Positions 1 to 7,749 of a DNA stretch of 64,000 nucleotides are shown in pieces. This stretch comes from Spirochaetia bacterium. Its GTDB lineage: Bacteria > Spirochaetota > Spirochaetia > Sphaerochaetales > Sphaerochaetaceae. The notes under the pieces were generated by a model, which saw nothing but the letters and a program-made list of their open reading frames with translations, was not told where the DNA came from and ran no database searches. The stretch is from positions 2,032,784 through 2,096,783 of the forward strand of contig JAKVOU010000001.1 in NCBI GenBank assembly GCA_022482625.1, given 5' to 3'. The translations under genes were made by a program, and so were the position numbers. Position 1 is the stretch's first letter. Every line of letters starts with the position of its first letter.

Positions 1-123
1 TAGCTCACTCCTGATTGTAACCGCAGAAACATGAAGCATTTCGCCTAGTTCAGTGACTTTGATCCCATTGGGATTTTCCACAAGATCCAATATCATTTTC
101 TGCCGTTGGGTCAAATCATTCAT
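1..123 (-). CDS. DeoR-family transcriptional regulator, N-terminal fragment
   Basis: Reading leftward from an ATG at 123, the frame stays open to the window edge and gives 41 residues beginning MNDLTQRQKMILDLV and continuing GIKVTELGEMLHVSAVTIRSEL. This is the winged helix-turn-helix start of the DeoR family, whose members are usually repressors of sugar operons that respond to a phosphorylated sugar. The effector domain lies outside the window. The gene follows the class II aldolase on the same strand after about 120 bases, so the two probably form an operon for a deoxysugar such as fucose or rhamnose. The family call is firm; the sugar is a guess from context. Confidence 0.8.
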   Translation of the reverse strand, partial: MNDLTQRQKMILDLVENPNGIKVTELGEMLHVSAVTIRSEL

Positions 124-245
124 TGTCTTTCCCCGAAATTTTTCGTTATGTTAAGCAGTCGGAAATATATTGTAAGCAACTTTTGTGTCCGGGCAAGATG
201 AAATACAGCCCCTCGATTTCAGAAAAAGGCCTGCCCCCTACAAAC

Positions 246-881
246 CTACGGCCAATTCCTCAGTACTTCACATTGTGCTTCAGTCAGCGTCCTGCTACCT
301 GGGATACTCTGACAGATAATCTGCATCTGGGCTGCCCTCTCCAGCAATTCCATTTTATCGAAAGCATTCAGAAGGGATGTCCCTGCAGCTATTGCCCCGT
401 GATTCTGCATCAGCATCACAGTATGTTTCTTGGCTTCCTGTGAAACAGCGACAGCCAGTTCCTTGCTTCCCATAAGTTGATAAGGAACATTCACAATATC
501 CCTTATGACCCAATATGCCTCAGCTGTATATTTGCTTGTAAGTTCCGTTTCCATGGAAGAAGCGAAAGCACAGGCATAGACAGGATGCGCATGGACTATA
601 GCCTGCATATCCGGCCGTGCCAAAAGTATCATCCGATGCATTCCTGTTTCGATACTGAGCTTGAGATCCGGAGTCATATTAGTGCCATCAAATTTCACAA
701 TAGCAATCTGATCTTTTTCGAGATTTCCTTTATCAAGAGCTGATGGTGTAATGCAAAAATAATCAGAATTCAGCCTTAATGAAATGTTTCCTCCACTGGC
801 AGTAGTCAGATGCCTGTCATAGAGCCGTACCATGTAATCAGCAACCATTTTCCTTTCGGAATCAAAATTTTTTATATTCAT
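246..881 (-). CDS. Class II aldolase/adducin family protein, L-fuculose-phosphate aldolase-like
   Basis: The 211-residue product has the length of FucA/AraD-type zinc aldolases, which cleave sugar 1-phosphates such as L-fuculose-1-phosphate to dihydroxyacetone phosphate and lactaldehyde. The phosphate-binding SGGNIS lies near residue 29. Glu78 fits the catalytic base, and His97, His99 (in VHAHP) and His161 (in QNHG) fit the zinc ligands. Their spacing matches Glu73, His92, His94 and His155 of E. coli FucA. A DeoR regulator follows on the same strand and a fucose mutarotase lies about 5.7 kb away, which supports deoxysugar catabolism. The exact substrate cannot be fixed from sequence. The stop codon is TAG. 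Confidence 0.85.
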   Translation of the reverse strand: MNIKNFDSERKMVADYMVRLYDRHLTTASGGNISLRLNSDYFCITPSALDKGNLEKDQIAIVKFDGTNMTPDLKLSIETGMHRMILLARPDMQAIVHAHPVYACAFASSMETELTSKYTAEAYWVIRDIVNVPYQLMGSKELAVAVSQEAKKHTVMLMQNHGAIAAGTSLLNAFDKMELLERAAQMQIICQSIPGSRTLTEAQCEVLRNWP

Positions 882-1021
882 AAGAAAAGTATATCACGTA
901 AAAACAGAAAGACAATGAAAATTTTGAAAATATTTATTCAGAAAAATGAAATAAACGAAAACAATACGGCAACTATGACAAAATAAATGAATAAAAGTAC
1001 AATGAAACCCAAGGCAAAATT

Positions 1022-2401
1022 TTAAGATGAAGATAATAAATTGACCTTTCTGACATCTATAATTGAAACCACAATGGCCAAAATAAAAGCCAATCCATCA
1101 GCAACAGGTCCTGCCCAAAGAATTCCATCAATACCCAAGAATTTAGGAAGTATAAGTACCGCAGGTATCAAAAAGACAATTTGTCTTGACAAAGACAGGA
1201 TCATTGCAGAAACAGGTCTTCCTATTGCCTGCACAAAGATACTGGACACCGTTTGGAATCCATCCAGGATGCAGAAAAGCAGGAATATGCGAAAACTTTT
1301 GACAGCAAACTCGTTGTAAAGACTACTTTCAGAGCCAAAAAGAGAAACGATGCTCATCTGTGCAAACTGAAATACAAAAAATGCTGCCGTAGCTGCACAA
1401 GTAGCGTTGATAAAAGTCAGCCAAAAGGCTTTCATTACCCTTTTTATTTTTCCTGCCCCATAATTGAAACTGATTGCCGGCTAGGCTCCCGTGGCAATAC
1501 CGACGACTACAAAAATAAATATCTGGTTGACTTTCAATGTAATTCCCATTGCAGCCAAAGGAATATCAGTTCCGTAGCGGGATAGACTGCCATATTTGAC
1601 CAGCATGTTATTTATAACTGCCATCATGATGACGGTTGCCATTTGATTGATGAAACTGGAAACGCCAAGTAGCACAATAGACTTGCAATGTCTTGGACTG
1701 AAATGGAAATTTTTCCGTTGCAAGCTGACTGATTTCCATTTATGCATATAGGAAAGAGAAACAAAAAAAGCAACAATCTGCCCGATGATAGTAGCGAATG
1801 CAGCACCCTGTACGCCCCAGCCAAGGACAAAAATAAATATCGGATCAAGAATCGTATTGAGTACGGCACCGAAAGCCAAAGAGATCATGGCAAGTTTAGG
1901 GTTTCCATCTGCTCTTATAATGGAATTCAACGTAGTGGATATCATGACAAACGGAAAACCGATCAGCACGATGCTTCCATAACCCAATGCATAAGGTTCG
2001 GCAGTTTCTGTGCAACCAAATAACTTGATGATCGGCTTGAGAAAGACTGCCGACACTACCAAAAATATGATAGTAGCAGTCACAGACATAAGTATGCCAT
2101 TTGCTACACCTTTGTTTGCATCTTCCCTGCGCCCTTCTCCAAGCTTCAAGTTGAGATATGTTGCAGTCCCATCCCCAAAAAGTACTCCCAATGCCACACA
2201 AAGAATTGTCAGGGGAAATACGACATTGGTAGCCGTATTGCCAAGATACCCCACCGCCCTTCCAATGAAGATCTGGTCTACAATATTGTAAAGACCGTTG
2301 ACGACAAGAGATATAACACAAGGAACAGCATATGTTACTATCAATTTTCCGATGGGTTCAGTTGCCAAAGGGTTGGATTGCAATGAAGATTCTTTTCCCA
2401 T
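1022..2401 (-). pseudogene. MATE-family efflux transporter with an internal amber stop
   Basis: The reading frame runs 460 codons, the normal MATE length, but is broken by a TAG at 1481-1483. Before the stop is the typical start PIGKLIVTYAVPCVISLV with many membrane helices. Directly after it, in the same frame, the protein resumes with PAISFNYGAGKIKRV, the conserved MATE stretch that normally begins GAQP, so the TAG stands where a Gln codon (CAG) is expected. A single C-to-T change explains it. MATE proteins export drugs or metabolites using Na+ or H+ gradients. The neighbouring gene running away from it is a MarR regulator, also broken. Readthrough is possible, but the aldolase nearby uses TAG as a true stop. 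A truncated 306-residue protein would lack the last four or so helices. Confidence 0.85.
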
Positions 2402-2518
2402 GGATATTCCTCCAGATAAAAAGATTGCTTAGGCAATAATCCAGCAGACTCAAAGCATGCAGAATGATTAAAACTGTTGCTTGAGCAACTTACTATAGAA
2501 AGATAAAGGAGTTAGTTC

Positions 2519-2931
2519 ATGCACGAATTCATGAGTCGATTTTCTATCATACACAGACACTCTTCAATGCTTCTGGATCGGCAACTAAAAAAGAAGACAT
2601 CACGGCCAGCCAATATACCTACATACTTGTCATCTGTGAAAACCCGGGAGTCTCCCAAGAACAAATATCTGAAATGCTAAAAATTGACAAAGGGTCTGTT
2701 GCAAGGACAATCAAGCAGTTTGCAAAAGAAGAATATATCACCCGCATGGTTTCACAGGAAGATAGGAGACAATACTGTATATATCCTACGGAAAAAGCCC
2801 GAGAAATATACACAAAGATCCAGGGTCTTGCAGTCCAAAGTGAAAGCAGACTGGTCCAAAACTTTACGGATATAGAAAGGGAAATACTGAAGAACCTTCT
2901 GGATAAAGTAATCGGCAATATCTGTACATAG
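2519..2931 (+). pseudogene. MarR-family regulator with a one-base frameshift
   Basis: A strong Shine-Dalgarno (AAAGGAG, 7 bases upstream) precedes the ATG at 2519, giving MHEFMSRFSIIHRHSSMLLD. The frame then fails at a run of six A near 2587-2592. With seven A it would continue LKKEDITASQYTYILVI and join the downstream frame, which carries the winged-helix segment SQEQISEMLKIDKGSVARTI and the wing QEDRRQYCIYPT, typical of MarR. Whole length would be about 137 residues, normal for the family. It is divergent from the MATE transporter gene, the usual arrangement for a MarR repressor of an efflux pump. The missing A may be a true mutation, a slippage-prone site, or a sequencing error. As written, only a short N-terminal peptide would be made. 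Confidence 0.8.
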
Positions 2932-3095
2932 CAATATAAGTCATAATCAGAAAAATTGCCGTCTTGTCATACATATAGCAGTAGTAGAAATATACTTCTG
3001 CAGGCCTGATCAACTTTTACTTTTTTACTATTTTCATTCCAAACAAATATTTATATTCCGCCACAATACTTTTTACCTTGTTTGTTTCTTTTTGC

Positions 3096-3170
3096 TTGAC
3101 AAAACATGCACGGGGGTGGCGTACCTATAACCATAGGTACGCCACCCCCCTATGCACGGGGCTATACAAT
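3096..3170 (+). promoter_or_regulatory. Interrupted promoter of the DUF2589 operon
   Basis: A perfect -35 TTGACA lies at 3096-3101 and a good -10 TACAAT at 3165-3170, 63 bases apart. The 10-base direct repeat ATGCACGGGG occurs at 3106-3115 and 3152-3161, exactly 46 bases apart. Removing one repeat unit would leave a 17-base spacer, the optimum for a sigma-70 promoter. Transcription starting near 3177 would leave a short leader with AGGAG at 3182-3186 before the ATG at 3198. The present form may be a silent or weakened state. This reading is inference; the sequence elements themselves are directly visible. Confidence 0.6.
3112..3149. repeat. Perfect 17-bp palindrome with 4-base loop
   Basis: The arms are 3112-3128 and 3133-3149, reading GGGGGTGGCGTACCTAT and its exact complement, around the loop AACC. 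There is no T-run after it, so it is not a normal terminator. It sits between the -35 and -10 elements of the operon promoter, inside a 46-base unit bounded by a direct repeat. Confidence 0.9.
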
Positions 3171-3197
3171 GGAAAACAGACAGGAGAAGAAAACATT

Positions 3198-3788
3198 ATG
3201 GGTATTTTACATGGAAAAAACTCCTCAAGAGCAGGAGTTGACCTTTCGGAAGTCGTAAAAGGCATGCAACATGCCGTCAATGAAGCACAGAAAACCCTGG
3301 AAGCACAGAATCTCAAGTCCTTGCTACGTTTTTTCTATAGTGACGGGGACCCAAAAACCGTTGACCTGCATCTGAAAGACAAGAAACGACTGGAAATACC
3401 TCTGGTGACATTGGCAAACCACAATTCGCTGCGAATCGAACATCTCACAATGGAATTCGAAGCACAGATCGAACAAGTAGGTATAAGCGACACAGAGGAG
3501 CTGCGCAATGCGCTCAAAGCATCAAATTCACTTGATGGTAAAGATCTTGATGACAACGCAGAAAATGACAATACAGCTTCCTTTTCCATTGGTTTTTCAG
3601 GGCAGCCTCACAGCAATACCGTCCAAGTCAAAATTGAATTTACTTCAGAAAAACAAACCGAAGGCCTTGCAAGGATCATGGACGAATACGACAAACTGAT
3701 TACCCCTTATACAGCATCAGATGACGGACAGGATACCTCTCCCTGGCAAGGACACGATGATGAGAAACCGTCTGCTGACGATAAATGA
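3198..3788 (+). CDS. DUF2589-like protein, divergent first member of the cluster
   Basis: The product is 196 residues from the ATG at 3198, chosen because AGGAG lies just upstream; longer frames would start inside the palindrome. It shares the plan of the next two proteins: an N-terminal helix with a VKGMQHAVNEAQ segment, a middle part with IPLVTLANHNSLRIEHLTME near residue 70, and a C-terminal NTVQVKIEFTSEKQTEGLAR followed by a helix. The tail after about residue 170 is acidic and low in complexity. No signal peptide or membrane segment is visible, so it is probably cytosolic. DUF2589 has no known biochemical function. Membership here is by resemblance to the neighbours and is less secure than theirs. 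Confidence 0.65.
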   Translation: MGILHGKNSSRAGVDLSEVVKGMQHAVNEAQKTLEAQNLKSLLRFFYSDGDPKTVDLHLKDKKRLEIPLVTLANHNSLRIEHLTMEFEAQIEQVGISDTEELRNALKASNSLDGKDLDDNAENDNTASFSIGFSGQPHSNTVQVKIEFTSEKQTEGLARIMDEYDKLITPYTASDDGQDTSPWQGHDDEKPSADDK

Positions 3789-3832
3789 CAAATGTAAAAT
3801 TACAGGAATCAATCCTGTGAAGGAGAAAAACA

Positions 3833-4402
3833 ATGAGTGAAATTGCTAAGATGATGGGCGGATTGCCCATGAGCGAGTTGATCGGCGGTCCACTGGTTTC
3901 CGTAGTATCAGCACAGACAGACTTGGCACACGTGATGATCGGCTATGTAAATGACGTAGGATTCGAAGATGTAGACTCGGGCAAAGCACGGATTCTTGAA
4001 TTCAACATCAAGAAACCTGTAATTTCCGATGATCAGGTCACGACGACGGACATGACTATCCAAGCACCTATACTCGGATTGCTTCCTATTCCTGCATTGC
4101 TGGTCGACCATGTGTCCATTGATTTTCAAATGGAAGTTACGGCAAGTTCTGAAGAAAAATCAAATACTGCAGCAGAAGCCTCAGCAAGCGCATCCGGAAA
4201 ATTCTGGGGATGCAGCTACTCCGTGTCAGGAAAGGTTTCCACAAGCAAGGAAAACACCCGTTCTACCAACCAGACAGCAAAATACCAAGTACATGTAGAA
4301 GCAAATCAACAACCGCAGACTGAATGTCTCGGCAAGTTGATGGACATGTTTTCTACCTGTACAGAAGCCATCAAGATCGGCAACACCACTGAAGCTGTCT
4401 GA
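3833..4402 (+). CDS. DUF2589 domain-containing protein
   Basis: The product is 189 residues, preceded by AAGGAG. The hallmark of DUF2589 is visible at the start: LPMSELIGGPLVSVVSAQ, an amphipathic helix. Then comes IQAPILGLLPIPALLVDHVS, a hydrophobic strand-rich centre, and SIDFQMEVTA. A Ser/Ala-rich stretch follows, then NQTAKYQVHVEANQQP and a C-terminal helix. The next gene encodes a protein with the same pattern, including an identical DFQMEVTA. Several different but related copies in one operon suggest subunits of one assembly. That is inference; no function is established for the family. There is no export signal. Confidence 0.8.
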   Translation: MSEIAKMMGGLPMSELIGGPLVSVVSAQTDLAHVMIGYVNDVGFEDVDSGKARILEFNIKKPVISDDQVTTTDMTIQAPILGLLPIPALLVDHVSIDFQMEVTASSEEKSNTAAEASASASGKFWGCSYSVSGKVSTSKENTRSTNQTAKYQVHVEANQQPQTECLGKLMDMFSTCTEAIKIGNTTEAV

Positions 4403-4417
4403 TTACTTTTACATATA

Positions 4418-4439
4418 CCTCGCCGTAATAACGGCGAGG
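4418..4439 (+). other. Intergenic stem-loop inside the DUF2589 operon
   Basis: A perfect 9-bp stem, CCTCGCCGT (4418-4426) and ACGGCGAGG (4431-4439) with loop AATA, lies directly before the ribosome-binding site of the third gene. No T-run follows, so it more likely affects mRNA decay or processing than termination. A weaker 6-bp stem (3802-3818) holds the same position between the first two genes. Confidence 0.6.
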
Positions 4440-4455
4440 ATATGGAGATAACACC

Positions 4456-4959
4456 ATGGATAATCAGAAAGGTATACGCAATGCCATAGCGGATGTTCCG
4501 ATTGAGCAACTGATAGCAGCTCCATTCAAGGCAGCCATAGAAGCCCAACGGCAACTCGCACAAAGTACAGTAGATTTTATCTCTTCTGTCGGAATGGAAA
4601 AAGGAAAAACCAAGACCATTTCCTTTGGACTTACTTCACCGGAAAATGGAGAATCCATGGAAATCAAGGCACCGGTCCTAGCTCTTGTCCCTTTGCCGGA
4701 ACTTGCAATTGAAGAAATGAACATAGATTTTCAAATGGAAGTTACTGCAACGGATAAGGTCGAACAAGAAGACAGGGAAGAACAAGTTGCCGTTTCAGGA
4801 AAAGTTACTTCAAGTGCAACAGGAACAAGGGAAACAAACCAAAGTGCAAAGTACCAGATCCACGTCAAGGCAAAGAAACAAGAACCTCCGGAAGGTTTAA
4901 GCCGCATCCTTGATTTGCTGGCAACTTCTGTGGGAGCAGCAAAGGAGGAAAAAACATGA
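4456..4959 (+). CDS. DUF2589 domain-containing protein
   Basis: The product is 167 residues with GGAG upstream of the ATG. It repeats the plan of the preceding protein: VPIEQLIAAPFKAAIEAQ at residues 14-31, IKAPVLALVPLPELAIEE in the centre, then NIDFQMEVTATDKVEQEDRE, and NQSAKYQIHVKAKKQ before a last amphipathic helix. It lacks the Ser/Ala-rich insertion of its neighbour. The stop overlaps the start of the peptidase gene (ATGA), so the two are translationally coupled. That ties the peptidase to the DUF2589 proteins. No signal peptide or membrane helix is seen. The function is unknown. Confidence 0.8.
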   Translation: MDNQKGIRNAIADVPIEQLIAAPFKAAIEAQRQLAQSTVDFISSVGMEKGKTKTISFGLTSPENGESMEIKAPVLALVPLPELAIEEMNIDFQMEVTATDKVEQEDREEQVAVSGKVTSSATGTRETNQSAKYQIHVKAKKQEPPEGLSRILDLLATSVGAAKEEKT

Positions 4960-5699
4960 AAATAAAACAAATAAAAAACTCAAAATATTTTGAGTCTTAC
5001 CTAGTGTTAGGCAAAAATGATACACCAATCAATCAAATACTTAGCGATTGTTACAAAAAGGAATATTCAACAAGGACAGCTCCTTCCGGATACTGTTTTG
5101 CCCTATCCGTTCTTTTTGGTAAGGAACTGCTTGCATGCAATGCATGTAATTACCAAGAAGTACATGAAACCGGCAGTACTTTCTTTACCAATATCTTTAA
5201 CAAAGAAGCTGTTGTATCTGATGTTGTCGGCCTCACAAAAAGTTTTCAATCAATCCAAAGGGTTCAAAACACAATCAGTCAAAATCAATTGGATATTCCT
5301 TTGAATACAGTAGGCTTAAAAAGCAAGGACTTGGAAATTTATCCAAAGGTAGATATGGGTTCTATCATCGACAAATGTATTTCAGATCAAATTCTGGGAT
5401 TTCCCATGCTGTTCTGCTATAATCACCAAGACCAGCAAAACAAATCAGAAGGGCACGTCTTGCTTTTGGGTTGTTTCAAAAATGCAGATTCAACATATAA
5501 CTGGTACATTTTCGATACAATGTTTTCTACTTTCTTAGTCTCTGCACAAAAAAACATAGCAACCGAAGCAAAAGCCTGGGACAGTCAAAAAGCTACCATC
5601 AAAAACTTTACATTGAAAAATGAGCTAGCTTTAAAAGAACCTTTCAATATTCAATATTGTTCCTTGGAAGAAACGACAGGAAGTTCTTGCAGAATCTAA
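4956..5699 (+). CDS. Putative YopT-like (C58-type) cysteine peptidase
   Basis: This 247-residue protein has the marks of a papain-fold cysteine peptidase. Cys47 lies in SGYCFALSVLFGKE, His167 in SEGHVLLLG and Asp187 in WYIFDTMFS. The Cys-His gap is 120 and the His-Asp gap is 20, close to YopT of Yersinia (Cys139, His258, Asp274, gaps 119 and 16). YopT-type enzymes act as effectors or self-processing toxins. Here the gene is coupled to a DUF2589 gene by an ATGA overlap and is the last gene before a terminator. No secretion signal is visible. The substrate could be the DUF2589 proteins or a host or phage target; nothing in the sequence decides. The fold call is by motif only. Its AT-rich base use differs from the genes before it. 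Confidence 0.6.
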   Translation: MKIKQIKNSKYFESYLVLGKNDTPINQILSDCYKKEYSTRTAPSGYCFALSVLFGKELLACNACNYQEVHETGSTFFTNIFNKEAVVSDVVGLTKSFQSIQRVQNTISQNQLDIPLNTVGLKSKDLEIYPKVDMGSIIDKCISDQILGFPMLFCYNHQDQQNKSEGHVLLLGCFKNADSTYNWYIFDTMFSTFLVSAQKNIATEAKAWDSQKATIKNFTLKNELALKEPFNIQYCSLEETTGSSCRI

Positions 5700-5819
5700 G
5701 TTACAGCAATTTTCCATCTATCAGCTTCAAAAACTGCTTGAACGTCTCATATACCTGCAAATAGCACAACAAATTCAAGTAAAAAGTACCGTACAGATCT
5801 CATATGCATATATCTTTAA

Positions 5820-5858
5820 AGAGTCTCCTGGAAATTATTCCGAGGGACTCTGTTGTTT
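5820..5858 (+). terminator. Terminator of the DUF2589-peptidase operon
   Basis: A 14-bp stem with one mismatch and two G-T pairs (5820-5833 with 5838-5851) and a 4-base loop is followed by GTTGTTTCT. It stands about 120 bases after the peptidase stop codon. The bases from here to about 6090 hold no reading frame I can recognise. Confidence 0.6.
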
Positions 5859-6091
5859 CTATTGCCAGATTCTAGGAACATTATAGCCAAGCGACAAGTA
5901 TTATTCGGTACAATGCGATAGTCCCTTTTGAAAAATTTGAAGAATTTCTACTTACCAAAAAGAAAAACAGACAGAAAAAGAGGTAAGAAATCAAGCTGGT
6001 AATATGCCATTGGAAGTCCGTCATCCCGTTTGACCAAACAAGGGTACATGACGATATTTGCCCATCGGCAGAAAGTTCTACAACTTCCTCC

Positions 6092-6460
6092 TTGCCTTGG
6101 TGTTCATCTGATTGCCTCCTTTTCCATGTCATTACCTCTCGACGCTCAATTTATCCTCAATACTACCTTCTCATCCCAAAGAGCATGCTAGACTTTGGCA
6201 CCTTTCCAAAGAAGCACTTGGCCCTTTTAAGTAGAAGACGACTTGAAGAAAGGTTCTTAAAAGCTAGGGGAAGGACATTGCTGGAGGAAGTCGTTACGGT
6301 AAGGCTTGCGAAGTCAGAACATCTTCTTAGGGAAACCGATGACAAAATTGAAAATATCTGGACTAGCTACGGCTTCGGATCTGCCCAGCGCTTTTTCCAT
6401 CTGTTCAAAGCAAAGCACGGTGTAACACCTAACGCATGGAGAAAAAATCAAAGGCTATAA
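6092..6460 (+). pseudogene. AraC/XylR-type regulator remnant (DNA-binding domain only)
   Basis: From about 6225 the frame encodes LSRRRLEERFLKARGRTLLE, then an AraC-type helix-turn-helix pair ending FGSAQRFFHLFKAKHGVTP. The LSRRRLEERF and GRT motifs are typical of the XylR branch, where a LacI-like sugar-binding domain precedes the AraC domain. That domain is missing: upstream sequence in all frames is unrelated, and the only start codon is a weak TTG. This appears to be the 3' end of a decayed sugar regulator. The mutarotase gene downstream may once have been its target. Confidence 0.65.
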
Positions 6461-6562
6461 ATCTTCGTAAAATGGAACAACAAATTCGCGTTCAACGTAT
6501 TTCATAAGTTCCTGAATACCTTTATCATTCTTATAAATGTTCACTGTAAAAAGGAGATCATA

Positions 6563-6997
6563 ATGCTAAAAGGAATTTCTCCGGTAATTTCCCCAGAATT
6601 ACTTTGCGAATTATCGAATATGGGACATGGAGATGAACTTATCATTTCCGATGCTTTTTTCCCGGCTTATACAGTAAATAACAACGTCTTGCGTGCAGAT
6701 GGCATTCCGGCAACGGAATTGCTTGAAGGCATTTTACACCTCATCAATGCAGATGAATGTGTCGAAGAACCATTTGTAATGATGGAAGCGACAAAAGGAG
6801 ATTCATTTGATCCGAAAGTTGAAAAAGACTACCAAAAAATCATTGATACCCTTTCTCCACATATAAATAAAATAGGAAAGATTGGGCGCTTTGAATTTTA
6901 TGACCGAGCAAAAAATGCATATCTTGTAGTGGTTTCAGGAGAGATGAGAAAATATGGAAATATTCTCATCAAGAAAGGTGTCACCCCCTGGAAATAA
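6563..6997 (+). CDS. fucU: L-fucose mutarotase (RbsD/FucU family)
   Basis: The 144-residue product starts MLKGISPVISPELL and has ELSNMGHGDELIISDAFFPA, the family signature with the catalytic His of the MGHGD motif. FucU interconverts alpha and beta forms of L-fucose, feeding fucose isomerase; RbsD does the same for ribose pyranose. Length and sequence fit FucU better than RbsD. A strong AAGGAG lies 7 bases upstream of the ATG. It stands alone after the AraC remnant, about 5.7 kb from the class II aldolase, and no fucose isomerase or kinase is in the window. The fucose set is therefore either scattered or reduced. Confidence 0.88.
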   Translation: MLKGISPVISPELLCELSNMGHGDELIISDAFFPAYTVNNNVLRADGIPATELLEGILHLINADECVEEPFVMMEATKGDSFDPKVEKDYQKIIDTLSPHINKIGKIGRFEFYDRAKNAYLVVVSGEMRKYGNILIKKGVTPWK

Positions 6998-7150
6998 TGG
7001 ATGAGACCTCATCACTACAGCTAGGATAAAAGCATGATATGCAGACACTTTTCCAATGTCCATCAAAATATAAAAAACAATTTTTCCCTATGCCTTGGAA
7101 AGTAACTTCCCTGCTCTTGGAAAAAGCGCAGATCCTCATTATTTTTACAG

Positions 7151-7179
7151 TTGACACTTTTGCTAAAATGGGATACAAA
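7151..7179 (+). promoter_or_regulatory. Promoter of the tRNA-SRP RNA cluster
   Basis: TTGACA (7151-7156), a 17-base spacer and TACAAA (7174-7179) lie about 60 bases before tRNA-Arg. This is a near-consensus sigma-70 promoter. Confidence 0.7.
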
Positions 7180-7239
7180 TACGGACGTTGCAAAAGTGAC
7201 CCGTAAGGTTACTGTGCATAAAAGTTTGTTTTTTGTCAT

Positions 7240-7313
7240 GAGGCCATAGCTCAGCTGGATAGAGCATCAGTTTGCGGAACTGAGGGTCGAAGGTTCGAAT
7301 CCTTTTGGCCTCG
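7240..7313 (+). tRNA. tRNA-Arg (anticodon GCG)
   Basis: The acceptor arms GAGGCCA and TGGCCTC pair fully. The D arm is GCTC/GAGC, the anticodon stem is TCAGT/ACTGA with loop TTGCGGA, and the T arm is GAAGG-TTCGAAT-CCTTT. The anticodon GCG reads CGC (and CGU by wobble). Most bacteria instead use an ACG anticodon edited to inosine. CCA is not encoded. Confidence 0.9.
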
Positions 7314-7336
7314 TTATTTTTGTGCAAAGAATTGTT

Positions 7337-7424
7337 GGAGAGATGTCCGAGAGGTCGAAGGAGACGGACTCGAAATCCGTTGTAGCGAATTTCGCTACCG
7401 AGGGTTCGAATCCCTCTCTCTCCG
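7337..7424 (+). tRNA. tRNA-Ser (anticodon CGA)
   Basis: The acceptor stem is GGAGAGA/TCTCTCC, the anticodon stem ACGGA/TCCGT with loop CTCGAAA, and there is a long variable arm (TAGCG/CGCTA), as in serine tRNAs. It reads UCG. CCA is not encoded. Confidence 0.92.
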
Positions 7425-7474
7425 ATTTTTTCTCTCTTGCCTTAGATGATTATATATTTGTTTATTTGACGTTT

Positions 7475-7560
7475 GGAGAGATGTCCGAGTGGTCGAAGGT
7501 GTACGCTTGGAAGGCGTATGTGCTCACAAGGCACCGAGGGTTCGAATCCCTCTCTCTCCG
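7475..7560 (+). tRNA. tRNA-Ser (anticodon GGA)
   Basis: The acceptor stem is identical to that of the preceding tRNA-Ser. The anticodon stem is TACGC/GCGTA with loop TTGGAAG, and a long variable arm is present. It reads UCC and UCU. It ends five bases before the SRP RNA. Confidence 0.93.
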
Positions 7561-7564
7561 ATTT

Positions 7565-7672
7565 CAGCCGGCAGATTCCATGCTATGGATGACCACCCAA
7601 TCCCGCCAGGACAGGAATGTAGCAACGGTAAGTGGATCGTCCATGAGATATGGGTTATTTGCCGGCTGTTTT
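7565..7672 (+). ncRNA. ffs: Signal recognition particle RNA (4.5S type)
   Basis: The ends pair as CAGCCGGCA (7565-7573) with TGCCGGCTG (7660-7668), and inner segments fold back into one long hairpin. The tip (7605-7632) has the universally conserved SRP core: CCAGGACAGGAATGTAGCAA contains the GGAA tetraloop and the AGCA side of the Ffh-binding loop. A T-rich run follows the closing stem. This RNA binds Ffh and targets nascent membrane proteins to FtsY. Its place between a tRNA-Ser and dnaX is the same as that of scr in Bacillus subtilis. Confidence 0.88.
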
Positions 7673-7749
7673 ATTTGTATTATACTCCCATTGCTTTGGT
7701 TTTCCCTCCTTTTATGTTATACTGCCAAAATCGGAGGCACCGGAGCATC

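Noticed and set aside
1481-1483. Amber codon reassigned or suppressed genome-wide
   Set aside because: TAG ends the aldolase gene at 246 and the MarR frame at 2931, so it works as a stop.
7489-7749. N-terminal extension of dnaX
   Set aside because: It would be translated from tRNA-Ser and SRP RNA; DnaX proteins begin with MAYEV-like sequence.
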